Positions 32,808 through 44,537 of a DNA stretch of 57,500 bases are shown in pieces. Every line of letters starts with the position of its first letter. Positions within the stretch are counted from its first letter, which is position 1. The stretch comes from Prorocentrum cordatum (lineage: Eukaryota; Sar; Dinophyceae; Prorocentrales; Prorocentraceae). Below the pieces are notes generated by a model. It ran no database searches and was not told where the DNA came from. It saw only the letters and a program-made list of their open reading frames with translations. The stretch covers positions 274,962 through 332,461 of the forward strand of contig CAUYUJ010022426.1 in NCBI GenBank assembly GCA_963575745.1, given 5' to 3'. A program made the position numbers and the translations under genes.

Positions 32808-32930
32808 CCGGCACCGCTGCTCCCCGGACTTCTCCCAGGGTGCGGTTTGACCCAGATTTCGAGGCGAATCCAGCGGTGGCGACGAGGCCCTCCCAGGAGG
32901 CCCGGAAAGAGCAAACGAGGCAAGGGTAGC
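32808..32930. mobile_element. Family 3 dispersed repeat, copy 1 (introner candidate)
   Basis: Shares TCTCCCAGGGTGCG, TTCGAGGCGAATCCAGCGG and GGTGGCGACGA with 53521-53650, where the repeat fills an intron. Outside any exon I can support here. Confidence 0.6.
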
Positions 32931-32939
32931 GATGAGGGT

Positions 32940-35900
32940 ACCCTTTCCGCCTCCGAACCTCTGATCGTTCCCTCGATTGTAGCAACGCCCGCTCCAGTCC
33001 GGGTAGGCTGGGCGCGAACTTATGGGGTGGCGATAAGCGGGGGAGGGGGGGAGAAAGGTACCCTTCTCGGGCCCCAGAGGACCCCCTCTGGGCCCCAAAG
33101 GGCCCCTTCAGGGGCCCTGAAGTGCAGCCCTCGCTGTCCCTCCATTTGGCGGACTTCGGAAACCCTAACCCCAAAAACGTTTTCATCTCTTGGGACATCG
33201 ACTCTTGCTTCCGCCGGCTTCATCCAGCCTTCCGCCAGCCTTCCGCCAGCCTTCCGCCGCCGGAGCCCGCCTCGTTTTACTTATGCCGACCGTCCGCCGC
33301 CGCCTTCCGCCGCGGAAGAGATGACAACTCCTTCCATCCTCGGAGGCGGGGGGGCCTTTCTGGAACGCCTCATGTATCGTCCCCCCCCCCCCCTAATTAC
33401 GCGGCCTCCAAGCCCAGACCCCCGACGTCGTGAATTTTGGTTCCAACGTCGACCCCAAGAGGTCTGAACCCCTTCCCCGGGACAGTTTCTCGTCCTGGAT
33501 CGTTCCCAAACGGCCCCGAGGCCCGGCAAGGGCCCCCGGAGGTCGAAAATAGCAACAACAAAAACCTCCGCCGTGATTTTTTCATGACTCGAAGGGGTCT
33601 GCGACTCTTGCTCCGCCCCCCCTCTGGCGTACAGCCCGACCTTCACAGTGGCGGCCTCCCGTGCCGCACACCCTCGGAGGCCAGTGTCTGCCACCCGCCC
33701 CTCGGCTCCAGAGCTCGGGCCTCCGAGGGGCCGCTCGGGGATGCCCCGCCAGAGCGAAGGGCGGCGCGCCCGAGGGCCTCTGAGACCCCCACCCCCCGCG
33801 GACCTCTGCTCTCCTCGAAGGCTCGACGACCACCTGTCTTTCGACGGCATGACTTTTGTCATAACGTCGCCTCTGGAGGTCTCGATCCGTTCCCCGGGAC
33901 CAGCTTTTCATCCTCAGTCGCTGTTCGACGTTCCCGAGGCCCGGTCAGGGCCCCTGAAGCCCCGAATAGCGAGAATCCTCCAGCCGTGACTTTTGTTAGG
34001 GGGCCACGTGCGAACCGTTCACTTCGCTCGGGAGCTTCCAAGCGAAGTGACCCCCCCCCCCAGAAATCGTGGGGGGTAGGGGTTGTGGATGCCATGACGA
34101 TGGACACTCTAACAATCCTAGCGTTGTATTAAGCCTGTGTTCAACATGTACAAAACATGCTCTAACATGGTTTCAACCATGTTCGTACATCGTTAGCACA
34201 TGCTTGAGACATCCTTTAGACATCTGGAAAGTATTGGGCAGCATGCCTCCTCTCCGCCAACCGACTACCACCAGGCAGCTGCGCCGTCGCAGGCGCGGCC
34301 GCTGCCCCGCGCGGCCCGCCTCCGAGCCTGTGAAACGTGGGGGCCGCCCGCCGCGCGGCGTGCCTGGCGCCCCCGCGGCCGTAGCGGCCGGCCAGCTCGT
34401 GCAGCAGCGGGTGCGCGGGCGGCCGCGGGCAGCCGCCGCGCGTGCCCCTCGCGGCACGCGGTGGGTCGGCGGCGAGCGACAGGCCGGCTCGAGCAGGGGA
34501 TCATCATCGTCATCAGCATCAGCATCATCTTCATCAGCATCATCAGCATCAGCATCATCATCAGCATCATCAGCATCATCAGCATCATCATCAGCAGCAG
34601 CATCAGCATCATCAGGAGGGGCTCACCTCAGCACTGCATTATTCGCGCCGACGCTGCGAAACACATGCGTGGAAGGATGCACAAAGGCGTTCCACTCACG
34701 CTTCGAGCACGCGAGCAGGGTCAGCCTCGAGCAGGGGAGCGACCACAGAATGGGTTTACCCCTACATGGATGTTCTCTTCGGGTCTGCGAGCGAGGCGTG
34801 GGATGATGCACGGGCGTTCTGCACAGGCATCGCACGCTCGACGAGAAGACCAAGGTTGGGGCAAACCAATTCTGCAGTCGATCCCCTGCTCGATTGGTTG
34901 ACCCAAAGGGGGGGTCCAGCGGAAAGGGGGTGGTGCAATAGATTCGGGGCAATTGCACTGCATGTGCAGTTGCGCCAGAGAACTGTACAGCATGGTATTG
35001 CAACCAATGTACTGCACGCGGAGCTCCAGCTACACATCTGCGTACCAGAACGTGTTGCACGCCCCCAAGACTAACGATCGTACCCCCCGCGAATCTACTG
35101 CGCCAAATATGTTGCACCACCACCCTCTTTTCGCTGGACCCCCTTTTGGGTCAACCAAAGAGGGGGGAAGGTGAAGAGCAAAAGACGGCGGGGATTCTCA
35201 GAAACCCTTCGGCCTTTGTATGTGTCTTCAGGGAAGGCCTAGAAACCCTCTCAGAAGGCCCGGGGACTTCCGAGCATGCTGAGCAGGCCCGCCCCCTCTC
35301 GCGTCCACCTGGGGCTGGCCGCCGAGTTGGGGTGCATTGGCTGTCCCTGGGCGCGTGGCTGGAGTGGGGTTCCTCGTGGCGGAATGCGGTTACGGTGTTG
35401 CGTTGCTCGTTGTTGGCTGTTGTCGTCGTCCTCGCCCGCAGACCCCCCGCGACACCCACGCGACCCACCTGGCGACCCACCCACGACCCTAGTGGCGACC
35501 CACCCGCGACCTACCCCGTGACCCATCCCGCGCCCGCCCCCAGACTCGTATCCGCAACTGCAGGGTGCTACGTAGGATGTTCCGAACGGTTTCCAAGGGC
35601 GACCCCGCCCTCTTCTTAGCGAGGGCCTTGGAAACCCGCACCCCGGTGGCCCATGGTATGGCCCTCTGGCGCTCTCCTCGGGCCCCACACAGGCCCGCAG
35701 CCGCCCCAGAACGACTGCAATATGCCACGGCGTCGGCCAAATGCGTACCAGCGAACTCCCAGGGGCCCAAAGATGCCCACAGGACTCCAAAACGCCCCCC
35801 AGTAGGTGCCCAAGGAAGGTTCGAGCGACCATGAGATTGCGTCGGGAAGGCCTGAGAGGGCCCAAACACGCCCCCAAAGACGACCCAACAACCCAGCACT

Positions 35901-36100
35901 GCCCCACAGAAGCATCAACCCGGGTCCAACACGGCCCAGGACCCCCCGAAAACGGAAGATCGCCCTACGAAAGCTCCAAGACGGGGACAAGCTACGACCC
36001 CCAAATGGCTCCACCACGCCGCTTCGGAGAGTTTGGTAGAGCCAGCGCGTCCAAGACGGCTCCAGGACCAACATGATGTGCGCACAACAAACTCTCACAA
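32940..36100. other. GC-rich interval without a supported gene
   Basis: Contains a diverged direct repeat: 33440-33620 and 33860-34000 share CCGTTCCCCGGGAC, CGAGGCCCGG, AGGGCCCC and CCGTGACTTTT-type blocks. A hairpin TCACTTCGCT...AGCGAAGTGA lies at 34019-34050, and a CATGT-rich imperfect palindrome at 34140-34210. A minus-strand segment at about 34,270-34,470 (HPLLHELAGRYGRGG) could be a coding exon but has no partner. An AC-rich, purine-poor stretch covers 35,700-36,100. Confidence 0.4.
34500..34617. repeat. ATC/AGC microsatellite
   Basis: About 115 bp of CATCAG/CATCAT repeats. Confidence 0.9.
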
Positions 36101-36177
36101 GGCAATCAAACGAGTGCCAAGAGCCCCAAAGAGGCCCAACATAACCTCAGAAGGAACCTCCATGACCCCTTCGAGGG

Positions 36178-36183
36178 AAAGAA

Positions 36184-36223
<40 letters not shown>

Positions 36224-36266
36224 AACAAAAGAAAGAGAGAGAGAGAGAGAGAAGAGAGAAGAGACA
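36178..36266. repeat. GA microsatellite
   Basis: Three (GA)n blocks separated by AGAAA-type interruptions. Confidence 0.9.
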
Positions 36267-36510
36267 GGAAGAGGACGAGGACAAATGACGGAATCGGAGG
36301 AGCACGAGGCCGAGGACATGGAATGGGTGCTTGAGTCTGGCGCCAGGCGCCAGTCCAGTCTGGGCGCTGCACTAGAGCGGGTCTGAAGCTCCTCCTCCTG
36401 CTCCCTGCTTGCGCGGATGCGTGAGCACTGCGGCGGGAATTCCGCCGCGGAGCAATTCTGTCACGGAGCAGAGCAGGCCCCGACTGATATTGACGAGCCC
36501 TTCACCTCGT

Positions 36511-36639
36511 CATCGCTCGGCCGTCCATTCCCTGTGCTTTGTTCGGTTTCGTGCGTGGATTTTGTCTCGCCAAATGATCAAGGATGCTCGTCGGTTGTCC
36601 TCGCAGAACAAACAATGCACACGTCCGAGCGATGCCGAG
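36511..36639. mobile_element. TIR family 1 miniature element, copy 2
   Basis: Starts CATCGCTCGGCCGTCCATTC and ends ACACGTCCGAGCGATG. The inner GGTTTCGTGCGTGGATTTTG matches copy 1. About 129 bp, with no gene recognised around it. Confidence 0.7.
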
Positions 36640-36699
36640 GTCACCCGGCGGGCGGGGCGACCCTTCGGGCCACTGAGATGCATCCTTGGTTTGTTAAGG

Positions 36700-36808
36700 T
36701 TTAGGGTGTTTAGCTAAAGTTTAGCGAACGTATAAAGTTTAGCAGCAGTTATCCAAAACAGAGTTATAAACTTTATAAACGTTAGCGTTCGCTTTAACAA
36801 ACCATAAA
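36700..36808. repeat. AT-rich palindrome
   Basis: TTTAGCGAACGTATAAAGTT (36721) faces AACTTTATAAACG / GTTAGCGTTCGCTTTA (36770-36797). Imperfect stem of about 30 bp with a short loop; markedly AT-rich against GC-rich surroundings. Confidence 0.55.
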
Positions 36809-36849
36809 AATATAACGTGTTCATAAGTTCCTTTGTTACTTCTCACGTC

Positions 36850-37015
36850 AGTTTGCACTACGTAGGTTGCACCACGTAGGATGCACCGCATAGGTTGCAC
36901 CGCACTACATAGGTTGCACCACTACAGGTTGCACCGCTTAGCATGCACCACATAGGTTGTACCACAGCACATAATGCACCACATAGGTTGCACCACATAG
37001 GTTGCACCGCATATG
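36850..37015. repeat. 15-17 bp tandem repeat GGTTGCACCACATA
   Basis: About ten imperfect copies of GTTGCACC(A/G)CATAG, followed by GC-rich DNA. Confidence 0.8.
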
Positions 37016-37363
37016 TAGGGGCGGGCGCGTAGCACCAGGTCCGCCGCCGAATGTCGCCTCTGTATCTGTCGTCGTGGTCGTCGTCGGGGCCCCGCGGTCT
37101 CAGCATGCCGCTTTGGGGAGGAGGAGGAGCAGCAGCAGCAGCAGGTGCCTGCACGAGGAGGAGGAGGCAGCAGGAGCAAGAAGGATGTTGAGGAGGAGGA
37201 GAAGCGGAGCAGCCCCCCTCATTTCTCATCCTCCTCCTGTTCGTTGCCTTCAGCCGCAATGGCTTAAATGCGCAGACATCGTTTCTGGATGGGCTGTGCG
37301 GCGGGGCTACGCGAAGCGTATGCGAATTCTTTTTTCCTGAGCGCAAAGCGCCAGCAAAGCCAA

Positions 37364-39461
37364 TCATGAAAACTCAAATGGCAGGATAGTGCCGATGGTG
37401 CCGTCTGCGTACACGCAGTGTTCTACTGCAGCCAAAATAGCTTTGGTCTCCCAGCACTCCACTGGAGTCTCAGAAAGTCCCCACACTGCCTTTGCAGTAC
37501 CACGGATGCGCCGAGAAAGTTCCATAACCTCCATCATAGAAACAGCTTCTCCACTGACCTCGAAATGCAACTTCCCGCGGGCGGCAAGCGTGCCATCGGA
37601 GCCGTTCAAAAGCACAACGTCCCCTTGCGTGCATAAGCCGAGCTGGCTGAAGCGAGAATATTTGCCTATGTTCACTGGGATAGCATCACCTTCCAAACCC
37701 AATGCGTCCAAGATCAGCTGTCTGCTCTTCTTGGGCGCCTTGCGGCCCTGCAACAAGCTGACGTCATAATTGAAAATGTGGCTCTTTATTGCTGACAGGT
37801 AATGGGCAGCGCATTCGCTCGGCAACGACTTGCTGGCTGACCCAGAGATGTTCGCCAGCTCGGTGGCGTATCTCTTTGGCATTCTATGCTTCCTCTCAAA
37901 GACGAAGCAGTTCAAGAGCCTCCCGTTTCTTTCGAGTAGCTCAGGGAGGTGGAGAAGCCAGTGGCGTTTTGGTGTCAAAGACTCATATCCAAAAGCAGCA
38001 GTGAAATATTCAAAACACTTATGAACACAACCTAGAAGCCTCGCTGGGCCCACGTCGATCCGACTGGTTGCAACTACCAGCTGCGACAGCTGAACGCAAG
38101 CTATCATAGCGTCGCAAGCCGCATTGGCTGCCCCCATAAGTCGCTGGACCGTCTGAGTGAATAGCATCAGCACGCCAAGAATAGACAATAAATCAGGCGC
38201 CTGGGATTTTACGTGTTGGGCCTTTCTGTGCTGGTCCTTCCGATCAGCATTGAAAATGCTGTCTAAATGCGTAGCGTGAAACCTTCCAGGGAACACCCAA
38301 GTTGCCAAGAAGCCAGAGAATGACTCCTACACGCCATTAAGCCCAGCAGATATGAACTCTTCGAAAGTAAGGTGTGTCACGAGATTCACAACACAGTCGA
38401 CGAACAGCGCGTGCATGTAGTCATGCATAAACACCTCTGTTGGGTTGATCAGCCTGTCTAAGGCTCTATCGAGCAGTAAGCCTCGCTTAGCAAACGTTAA
38501 GCCCAGCGCCTGCTGCGACATAACGAACTCTTCATTAGACAGAGTCCGCGACATGCGCTCCAGATACCTGGCATTGGTGCGAAGCTCATGGTCAGTGGAC
38601 GCCACGAGCTCATCGAGATGTATCTCGTTGCAACGCAACATGGCTGAACCACCCTCATCAACAACCCTTGAATCGGCTGTGAACATATTCTTACAAAGCA
38701 TACAAAACTTGGACGCGCCGTCGCCCCTTGCTTGCCAAACAGCTTTATGAACGCCTCCGTCTTGCAACACCACGCCGGCTTTAGCAAACAGCCTGAAGCT
38801 ACCCCCGTCTAAGTCAAGGGCCATTCCGCCGTCTTGGAAATGAAAGCCATCAGGCTTGGAAAAAAACATTTAATAGCCTCAGCGAATGCTTGGCTCAACC
38901 CAGCAGAGAGGGAATTCACAGAACAGGAGAATTCAGTCATCAGCACAAACCAGCTCTCCTCTTGACTGAGCGCGCTCACACCGAATTCCAAGAAGCTCCA
39001 ATACATAGATTGGAAGTTTCTCTGGTTCGCTGGTGATAAGGGGTCCCTGGTGTGACTTCGTCAGAATACAAGATCAAGTTCCATGGCTTTTCGGGCGTCG
39101 ATGGGCGAAGCATCAGCTGGCGCTTCAAGTACTTCCGAAAATTCGCACTCTCTCCGGCAGCTGCCGCTAAGGATGCGAACGGACAGGCGATGGGCATGCT
39201 AGCTGGTTCTTCCTCTGCATCAGTGCACGTGAAGCTTTGCACTATAGGACCGTACTGGCCGACAGTTGTGGTAACAGCATCCCTCGCGGCACGCATGGAA
39301 TTCCGATCTATGACTTCTGGGAGACCATTGCCCCTCACGTCCGCCAGAATTGCCGCTAAAGCAGAAGCCGCACAGTGAGGCTTGCAACGACGGAACTCAT
39401 TAAGCCTGCGCAGCTTAGCAGCCCGCGGCGGCTGCGTCCGAAACTGCGGTAGACGCTGCAA
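37364..39461 (-). pseudogene. Decayed tnp2 / CACTA-like transposase
   Basis: Minus-strand pieces read in order as one protein of a transposase family I know to be abundant in dinoflagellates, with tnp2-like organisation. It has a Cys/His start (RRCKPHCAASALAAIL), then LILYSDEVTPG, then WSFLEFGVSALSQEESWF, then LQDGGVHKAVWQARGDGASK followed by CMLCKNMF, then MHDYMHALFVDCVV, and CFVFERKHRMPKRYATEL near the end. Damage: a one-base break at about 39,050 (GGGACCCC), a break at the A7 run at about 38,865, and an in-frame TAG at about 38,322. Coding similarity continues on both sides of each. The last 100 residues (VVLLNGSDGTLAARGKLHFE) match the family's usual tail. At about 700 codons it is close to full length, though the N-terminus may be cut. 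No terminal inverted repeats were found. Family assignment is from memory of motifs. Confidence 0.7.
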
Positions 39462-39931
39462 AGCCCGAGGTCTGAGCGAAATGGGCTACGGACGGGGGCG
39501 CCAGCGCTTGCTCCAGCACGAGGGTGCGCTATTGATGAAGCGAGGAGCATACATTCTTTTCTTCCCACACCCCTCCAGACTTGCAACCCGTTCTCGAGAG
39601 CCAGATGTCAACCGAGGCTCAGCACGCAGTGCTTGTATATTATGCGAAAAGCCTGTCTATATGATAGTGCAACAATGACCGCCCCAGGACGTCCCCTCAG
39701 CGTCGTCGATCGCCTTGACGGCTGCAGCCCACGCCTCAGCGGTCGGCTTAGGCCCCCCCCCCCAAGCCTTGGAGCTCCCGGTGTAGTAGCCCGACCAGCC
39801 CATGGGGCTCTTAGGCGCGTTCTGTGAGATACTCTGTTACCCTCGCCACCATTCCCGCTCGCTCATGGCCCCGACTACGGCCCCCGATCCCAAGACGAAC
39901 GATGGACACATGAGGCGAGGATTGGTTGGTA

Positions 39932-40192
39932 GGAGAGGAGGAGGAGGAGGAGGAGGAGGAGGAGGAGGAGGAGGAGGGGGGGGGAGGAGGAGGGGGAGGA
40001 GGGAGGAGCTATAGGAGGAGGAGCTATAGGAGGAGGAGGAGGAGGAGGGGAGAAGGAGGAGGAGCGAGGAGAAGGAGGAGGAGGAGGAGGAGAAGGAGGA
40101 AGAGGAGGAGGAGGGAGGAGAGAGCAGCGAGGGAGGAGGGAGAAGGAGGAGGGAGGAGGAGAGGAGGGAGGAGGAGGAGGAGGAGGAGGAGG
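39932..40192. repeat. GGA microsatellite
   Basis: About 260 bp of (GGA)n with AAG interruptions. Confidence 0.9.
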
Positions 40193-40330
40193 TCAAAAAA
40201 CACATCCAAAAAACGATGTTTTACCACTACGAAGAGGGATGATGGTGATGAGGAGGCGTAGAGGAGGAGTAGGAGGAGGAGGACGTACCCAAGACACCCA
40301 ACGCATAGCGACATCAAACTGTTCGGGGGT

Positions 40331-40392
40331 GGGTGGGCGGGGGGGGGGGGGGAGGTCGGCGGGGGAAGGGGGGGGGGGGGGGGGGGGGGGGC
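40331..40392. repeat. G-homopolymer tract
   Basis: Runs of G up to about 20 bases, close to the 3' end of the next gene. Such a tract could form quadruplexes and is prone to assembly error. Confidence 0.85.
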
Positions 40393-40434
40393 AACCAATC
40401 TCGACGAAGCGGCGCGATGTCTGGCGGTGGCTCG

Positions 40435-42040
40435 CTAAGCACAATGAATTGCCACGCTCTCGAGAGCACGGAGGCGAAAGGCTTTGCGGCTCGTGTAGAT
40501 TATGCCTTGCTTGTAGACCACTGGCGGTGGGTTCGAACCGTCCTTTGGCATCGACGGCATTGCGCCCGTGATTTTAGACTTCGGGATCGGCTTCAAGTCG
40601 GTAGTGGCCGCCTGGGGCTTCTTCGCGCTCTCTGCAGCCGCGGCAGGCTCGGTCTTAACAGCCTTGGCGGGCGTGATGGGCGCAGCGGCTGCTGATGGGC
40701 GCTTCCGTGCTGGCGCCTCAGTCTTGACCTCGGCGTCCTCTCTGCAGCTGCTTTAGCAACTTCCTTCTTAGCTGTGACTTTCGCCTTCGCTTCCTCCTTC
40801 TGCTTGCCCTTGCGCTTCTTGAGGGCCTCGATCGCAGCGCGGGCGTGGGGGTCCAAGTCCGCTAAACGCGGCCCTTCGTCATCATCGGCGGCGTCGTGAT
40901 CCGCATCGTCCTCGGGTTCGTGCTGCTCAACCTTTACAGCGCCCTGCTCCTCATGTTTAAGGGTTTCGAGCTCACGCGTGACAGGCGTCTCATGTTTGGC
41001 AACCTTCAGCGCCCCATCAAGAGCGCGGTGGACAGCCAAGCTGGCTCGTGGCTCTACTTTCACGGGAGGTGCTTCAGGGCACCGCGCAGCCGCTTGGCTT
41101 TTCTTTGCGGTACTCGAGCAACTTGTGCTGGTACTCGTAGAACAATCCCATCTCGTACGGGTCAGTCGGTGATGGGATGAGCGCCCCTGCTGGCGATGCG
41201 GTGCGTGCGTCGGCTGTGGGCGCTGGCGTGGTGTCATGGCTCTGGGCGGTGTCAAGCTCTGCCTTTGCTGCTTGAAACTTTGCTTTAACATCTGGTTCGA
41301 AAGACGACTTCAGCTTGCTATTGTTGGAGCGCAGCGATATACTGTCAGCGACTGTGTTGACGCCCTTGAGCTCGATCGTGATCGGCTGGTCATCGTCAGG
41401 GTAGGCAGACTGGAAGATGTCTGTTGGGAGCTCCGATGGCGAAGCTGGGTATCCCAAGATGCGCGAAAACCCGAACCCCTTCTTTTCGGACTTGAAGCAA
41501 GCCTTGAAGTCTTTCAGTAAATCCCAACGCTTTTTTGGCTCGGGTGGGGCCTCGTAACGCGCGATTGCGAATAGGGCTGTCCCCCGCCTGAACGTATGCT
41601 GGGCAGGATCGTTGCAACCGACGGCCATGGCGCGCTCGACCATCGTCGTCATCTTGCGGTGCACCGAAAGCTTGGGGTTATTGAGCACAGCCCAGTCCGA
41701 AGACGTTAGGTAACACCACCACTCCTTAAGCGATTGCTTACCAGAGCCTTCTGGCTTGACGGGGCCGCTGCCCTTGGCGACCTTGCTGCCGACGATGACC
41801 ATGATCCGCTTGGTCTGGCCCTCGCCGTACGGCTCACCCCTCAACGCGTCAACGATATGGGTGGCCTCGGCTGGGCCGAAACATTTTATATTGTTCAGCA
41901 TGCTGATCAGAGTGTCGGCAGAGCTCTTCTGGAGCGGGGGGTCGCCGCTGCTGTTCATTTCTGCCCGAGCCTTGAAAAAAGGCTTTCACGCTACCGATCT
42001 CCTTGACTAGTAAGCTGCAGTTGCAGCTTGAGCAGGCCAT
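40435..42040 (-). CDS. Unknown dinoflagellate-type protein with Lys/Glu-rich tail, frame-broken
   Basis: Starts MACSSCNCSLLVKEIGSVKA at 42040 and crosses a T6 run at about 41,975 by a one-base shift into MNSSGDPPLQKSSADTL (ATG 41958, an alternative start). A clean frame follows with MLNNIKCFGPAEATHIVDAL, KRIMVIVGSK, GFGFSRILGYPASPSELP and ELKGVNTVADSISLRSNN. At about 41,095 the frame shifts to a charged region (EPRASLAVHRALDGALK; LKKRKGKQKEEAKAKV). At about 40,745 it shifts again to KTEAPARKRPSAAAAP, ending IIYTSRKAFRLRALESVAIH and TAG at 40435. The joined product is about 530 residues: a globular N-terminal half and a disordered, basic, probably nuclear tail. Family unknown. Three breaks could be assembly indels, since codon character is intact throughout. 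Confidence 0.6.
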
Positions 42041-42184
42041 CCAGCTGGTGTACGTATAAGCTCAAGCGCTGATGTGACCCAGCCTTCGGGCTCGCGAGGT
42101 GATCGCCTTCAAACTCGTGAGCCAAACGGCTATGGATGAGATGGGCTGGCAAGCTACATGGCGACGCTATGTGGCGCCAAGAGA

Positions 42185-42470
42185 GACGGCTAGCACCAAA
42201 ACGGAATGAAACGGAATGAACCAACACCGAAATGTCATGAAACGGAATGAAATGGAATGGGACGGAATGAAACGGAAATGGACTCACGGCAATGAATGAC
42301 ATGGAATGAAACAACACCGAAACGGAATGAAACGGAATGAAACAGCACCGAAACGGAATAACGACATCCACGACGACCGGAGGGGGGGAGGTGGGGGGGG
42401 GCACCCCATGAGATGAGCGAGAGAGGCCGCGGAGCCAGGAGAAGATGGAGTAGAGGGGTGGAGGAGAACG
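42185..42470. repeat. Composite spacer repeat, copy 1
   Basis: An (ACGGAATGAA)n tract at 42197-42355 is followed by AACGACATCCACGACGA, a G-rich run, and the block CACCCCATGAGATGAGCGAG with AGAGGCCGCGGAGCCAGGAG. The same order recurs at 43275-43450, and the later blocks recur at 46205, 46615 and 48745. Confidence 0.75.
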
Positions 42471-42479
42471 GCAACTGTT

Positions 42480-42670
42480 TGACTGTTGAAGCGCTTCTCC
42501 TCCCCATCCTCCTCCTCATCCTCATTCTCCTCCTCCTCCTCCTTCTCCTCCTCATCCTCCTCCTCATTCCTTTCCTTTCCTCCTCCTCCGCATCCTCCTC
42601 CCCCTCCTCCTCATCCTTCCGGCTCCTCCTCCTCCTCGTCATCATGATCTTCCCCCTCCTCCTCGAGGAG
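42480..42670. repeat. TCC/CTC microsatellite
   Basis: Imperfect (TCC)n, directly 5' of the possible plus-strand frame. Confidence 0.85.
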
Positions 42671-43129
42671 GGGGCGCCGCCCGCGCGCTGCGTTTCGGCT
42701 TACAAGCCGCTCCTCCTTGGAGTTGCCCTTGCTGCATGGGTCGGGCTCGTCATCCTAGATATCGCTGATATGGTGGATATCAACAATATCTGGGATGACG
42801 AGCCCGACCCATGGGGCGTCCTCCTGTCGGAGGGCCCGGGGATGTCGGGGATCCTCCTCGACATCCCCGAGACGTGGACGATGGGGCTGGCCTCGCACAG
42901 GCCCATCCACCGCGGCCCTCATCTACGAGCCATATGGCTCGTGGACGAGGACGTGGTGGCGATGTGCACCCGCGACGTCGAGGCCCTTTCGGGCCCTCGG
43001 CCGCCGCCCATTCCCGCGGCGATGCCGCGCGAGAGTGCGGTCGCCGCAGGCATCGCCTGCGCCGCGCTCTTGCGGGCGCGGCTGGCGCCAGCCGATGCGG
43101 CGGCGCTTGTCCGCGCCTTTCTGCGCTGA
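42640..43129 (+). CDS. Possible plus-strand protein, hairpin-dense, low confidence
   Basis: A plus-strand frame reads through GVALAAWVGLVILDIADMVD, WTMGLASHRPIHRG and ESAVAAGIACAALLRARLAP to TGA at 43129. It has a hydrophobic stretch that could be a membrane segment. The start is unclear, because the frame is open back through the TCC microsatellite. The same DNA is full of inverted repeats, including a perfect 21 bp pair (42735-42755 with 42793-42813), so the open frame could be a by-product of structure. It would be one of very few plus-strand genes here. Confidence 0.25.
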
Positions 43130-43139
43130 GGCGCGCCCG

Positions 43140-43270
43140 CCACCGCCTCCCACCCCCCTCCTCCCCCTCCTCCTCCTCATTCGCCCCCTCCTCTCACCCT
43201 TCTCCTCCCCATCATTCTCCTCCTCTCTCCCCCTTCTTTTCCTCCTCCTCATCCTCCTTCTCCTTCTCCT
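43140..43270. repeat. TCC microsatellite
   Basis: Imperfect (TCC)n between the possible plus-strand frame and the second composite spacer. Confidence 0.8.
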
Positions 43271-43274
43271 GAAA

Positions 43275-43635
43275 CAACACCGAAACAACACCGAAACGGA
43301 CTGAAACGGAATGAAACAGCACCGAAACGGAATAACGACATCCACGACGACTGGAGGGGGGGGTGGGGGGCCACCCCATGAGACGAGCGAGGGGGGCCAC
43401 GGAGCCAGTAGAAGAGGGAGAAAGGGGGCGGAGATAACGACATCATAGACGAACTGAAATTGATGGGCTGCTTACGTCGGGGGTGTAGGAGGGGCGGTGA
43501 CGCTCGCATTATGCTATGACATAGCACTGCATGTTGACATTGCGTGCGTGGCATAGCACTCCACCGAGCCACGCGCATGGCATAGCATTATGAGGTTCGG
43601 ACTGCACGCATGGCATAACATAGCACAGCGTCGGG
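43275..43635. repeat. Composite spacer repeat, copy 2
   Basis: (GAAACAACACC/GGAATGAAAC)n, AACGACATCCACGACGA, then CACCCCATGAGACGAGCGAG, then CATCATAGACGAACTGAA, then a region rich in GCATGGCATAGCA (43540-43630). Confidence 0.75.
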
Positions 43636-43949
43636 CGCACCACAGTTTCGCTGTCACCTCCCTTCCCCCACCTCCACTGATCACTCAGACATTCCGCTGA
43701 GTCGAGGAGGAGGGCATGACTCCCCCTCCTCCTCCTCCTTCTCCTCATCCTTCTCCTGCTTCTCCTCATCTTCCTCATCATCCCTCTCATTCGACTCCTC
43801 GTCCTCCTCCCCCTCCTCATGGACGCGGGAGAAGGAGGAGAATGAGGAGGAGGGCGAGGAGGAACACGAACTCTGGGGGAGGATGGATAAGATGAGGGAG
43901 GACGGACGAGGAGGATGAGCAGGGTGAGGAGGAGGTTGGTTCACCTCGC

Positions 43950-44155
43950 GACGCTGTCCGCATCCTGCACGCCGACGGCGACGTCGTCCGCGTCCTGCGC
44001 GCTCTGGGCGCGCTGATCATGCACGCTCTGGGCGTGCTGCTGAGGCTCCGCGCCGTCATATGGGCGCAGAGCAAGAGTTGCTCTAATGCGGGCCTGCGCC
44101 GGGCCACCAACGATCTGAACCGCGTTTTCTCGAAGCTGAACGAGTTCAAAACATG
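43950..44155 (+). CDS. Possible plus-strand exon ending in TGA
   Basis: The frame RDAVRILHADGDVVRVLRAL continues to NAGLRRATNDLNRVFSKLNE and TGA at about 44155. Composition is protein-like and helical. It could be the last exon of the plus-strand frame at 42,640-43,129, but I see no convincing splice pair. Confidence 0.25.
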
Positions 44156-44537
44156 AGCGAGTTCAAACACAACTGAGCCAAAACCAATGGACCCAACTGG
44201 CCACGCTGACATGTGGCTCGGCGCCTACGGCAATGAGGGCGCTATATAAGCGAAATCGTGCCTGTGCTAAGGAACGGGGGCGCCTCCAGAGGTCGTCTGA
44301 TTGGGCGCAGTGGGGGGGGGCGATTGGACCGTTCACGCTCTGCTCATCCTCACCCCTCATCCTCCTGTCCCGTGGGTAGAGGCCTCCTGGGAGGCCCACG
44401 GGTGCTCGGACTGGTTTTGGATCAGGGCTCGGACACCACCCCTTCGGACGAACACCGACGGTCTCTGGGGGCGCACCAGCCAGCCCGACAGGCCCCAGCG
44501 ACGGCAGCACGGAGCGCGGGCGCACAGGACGCAAGAT

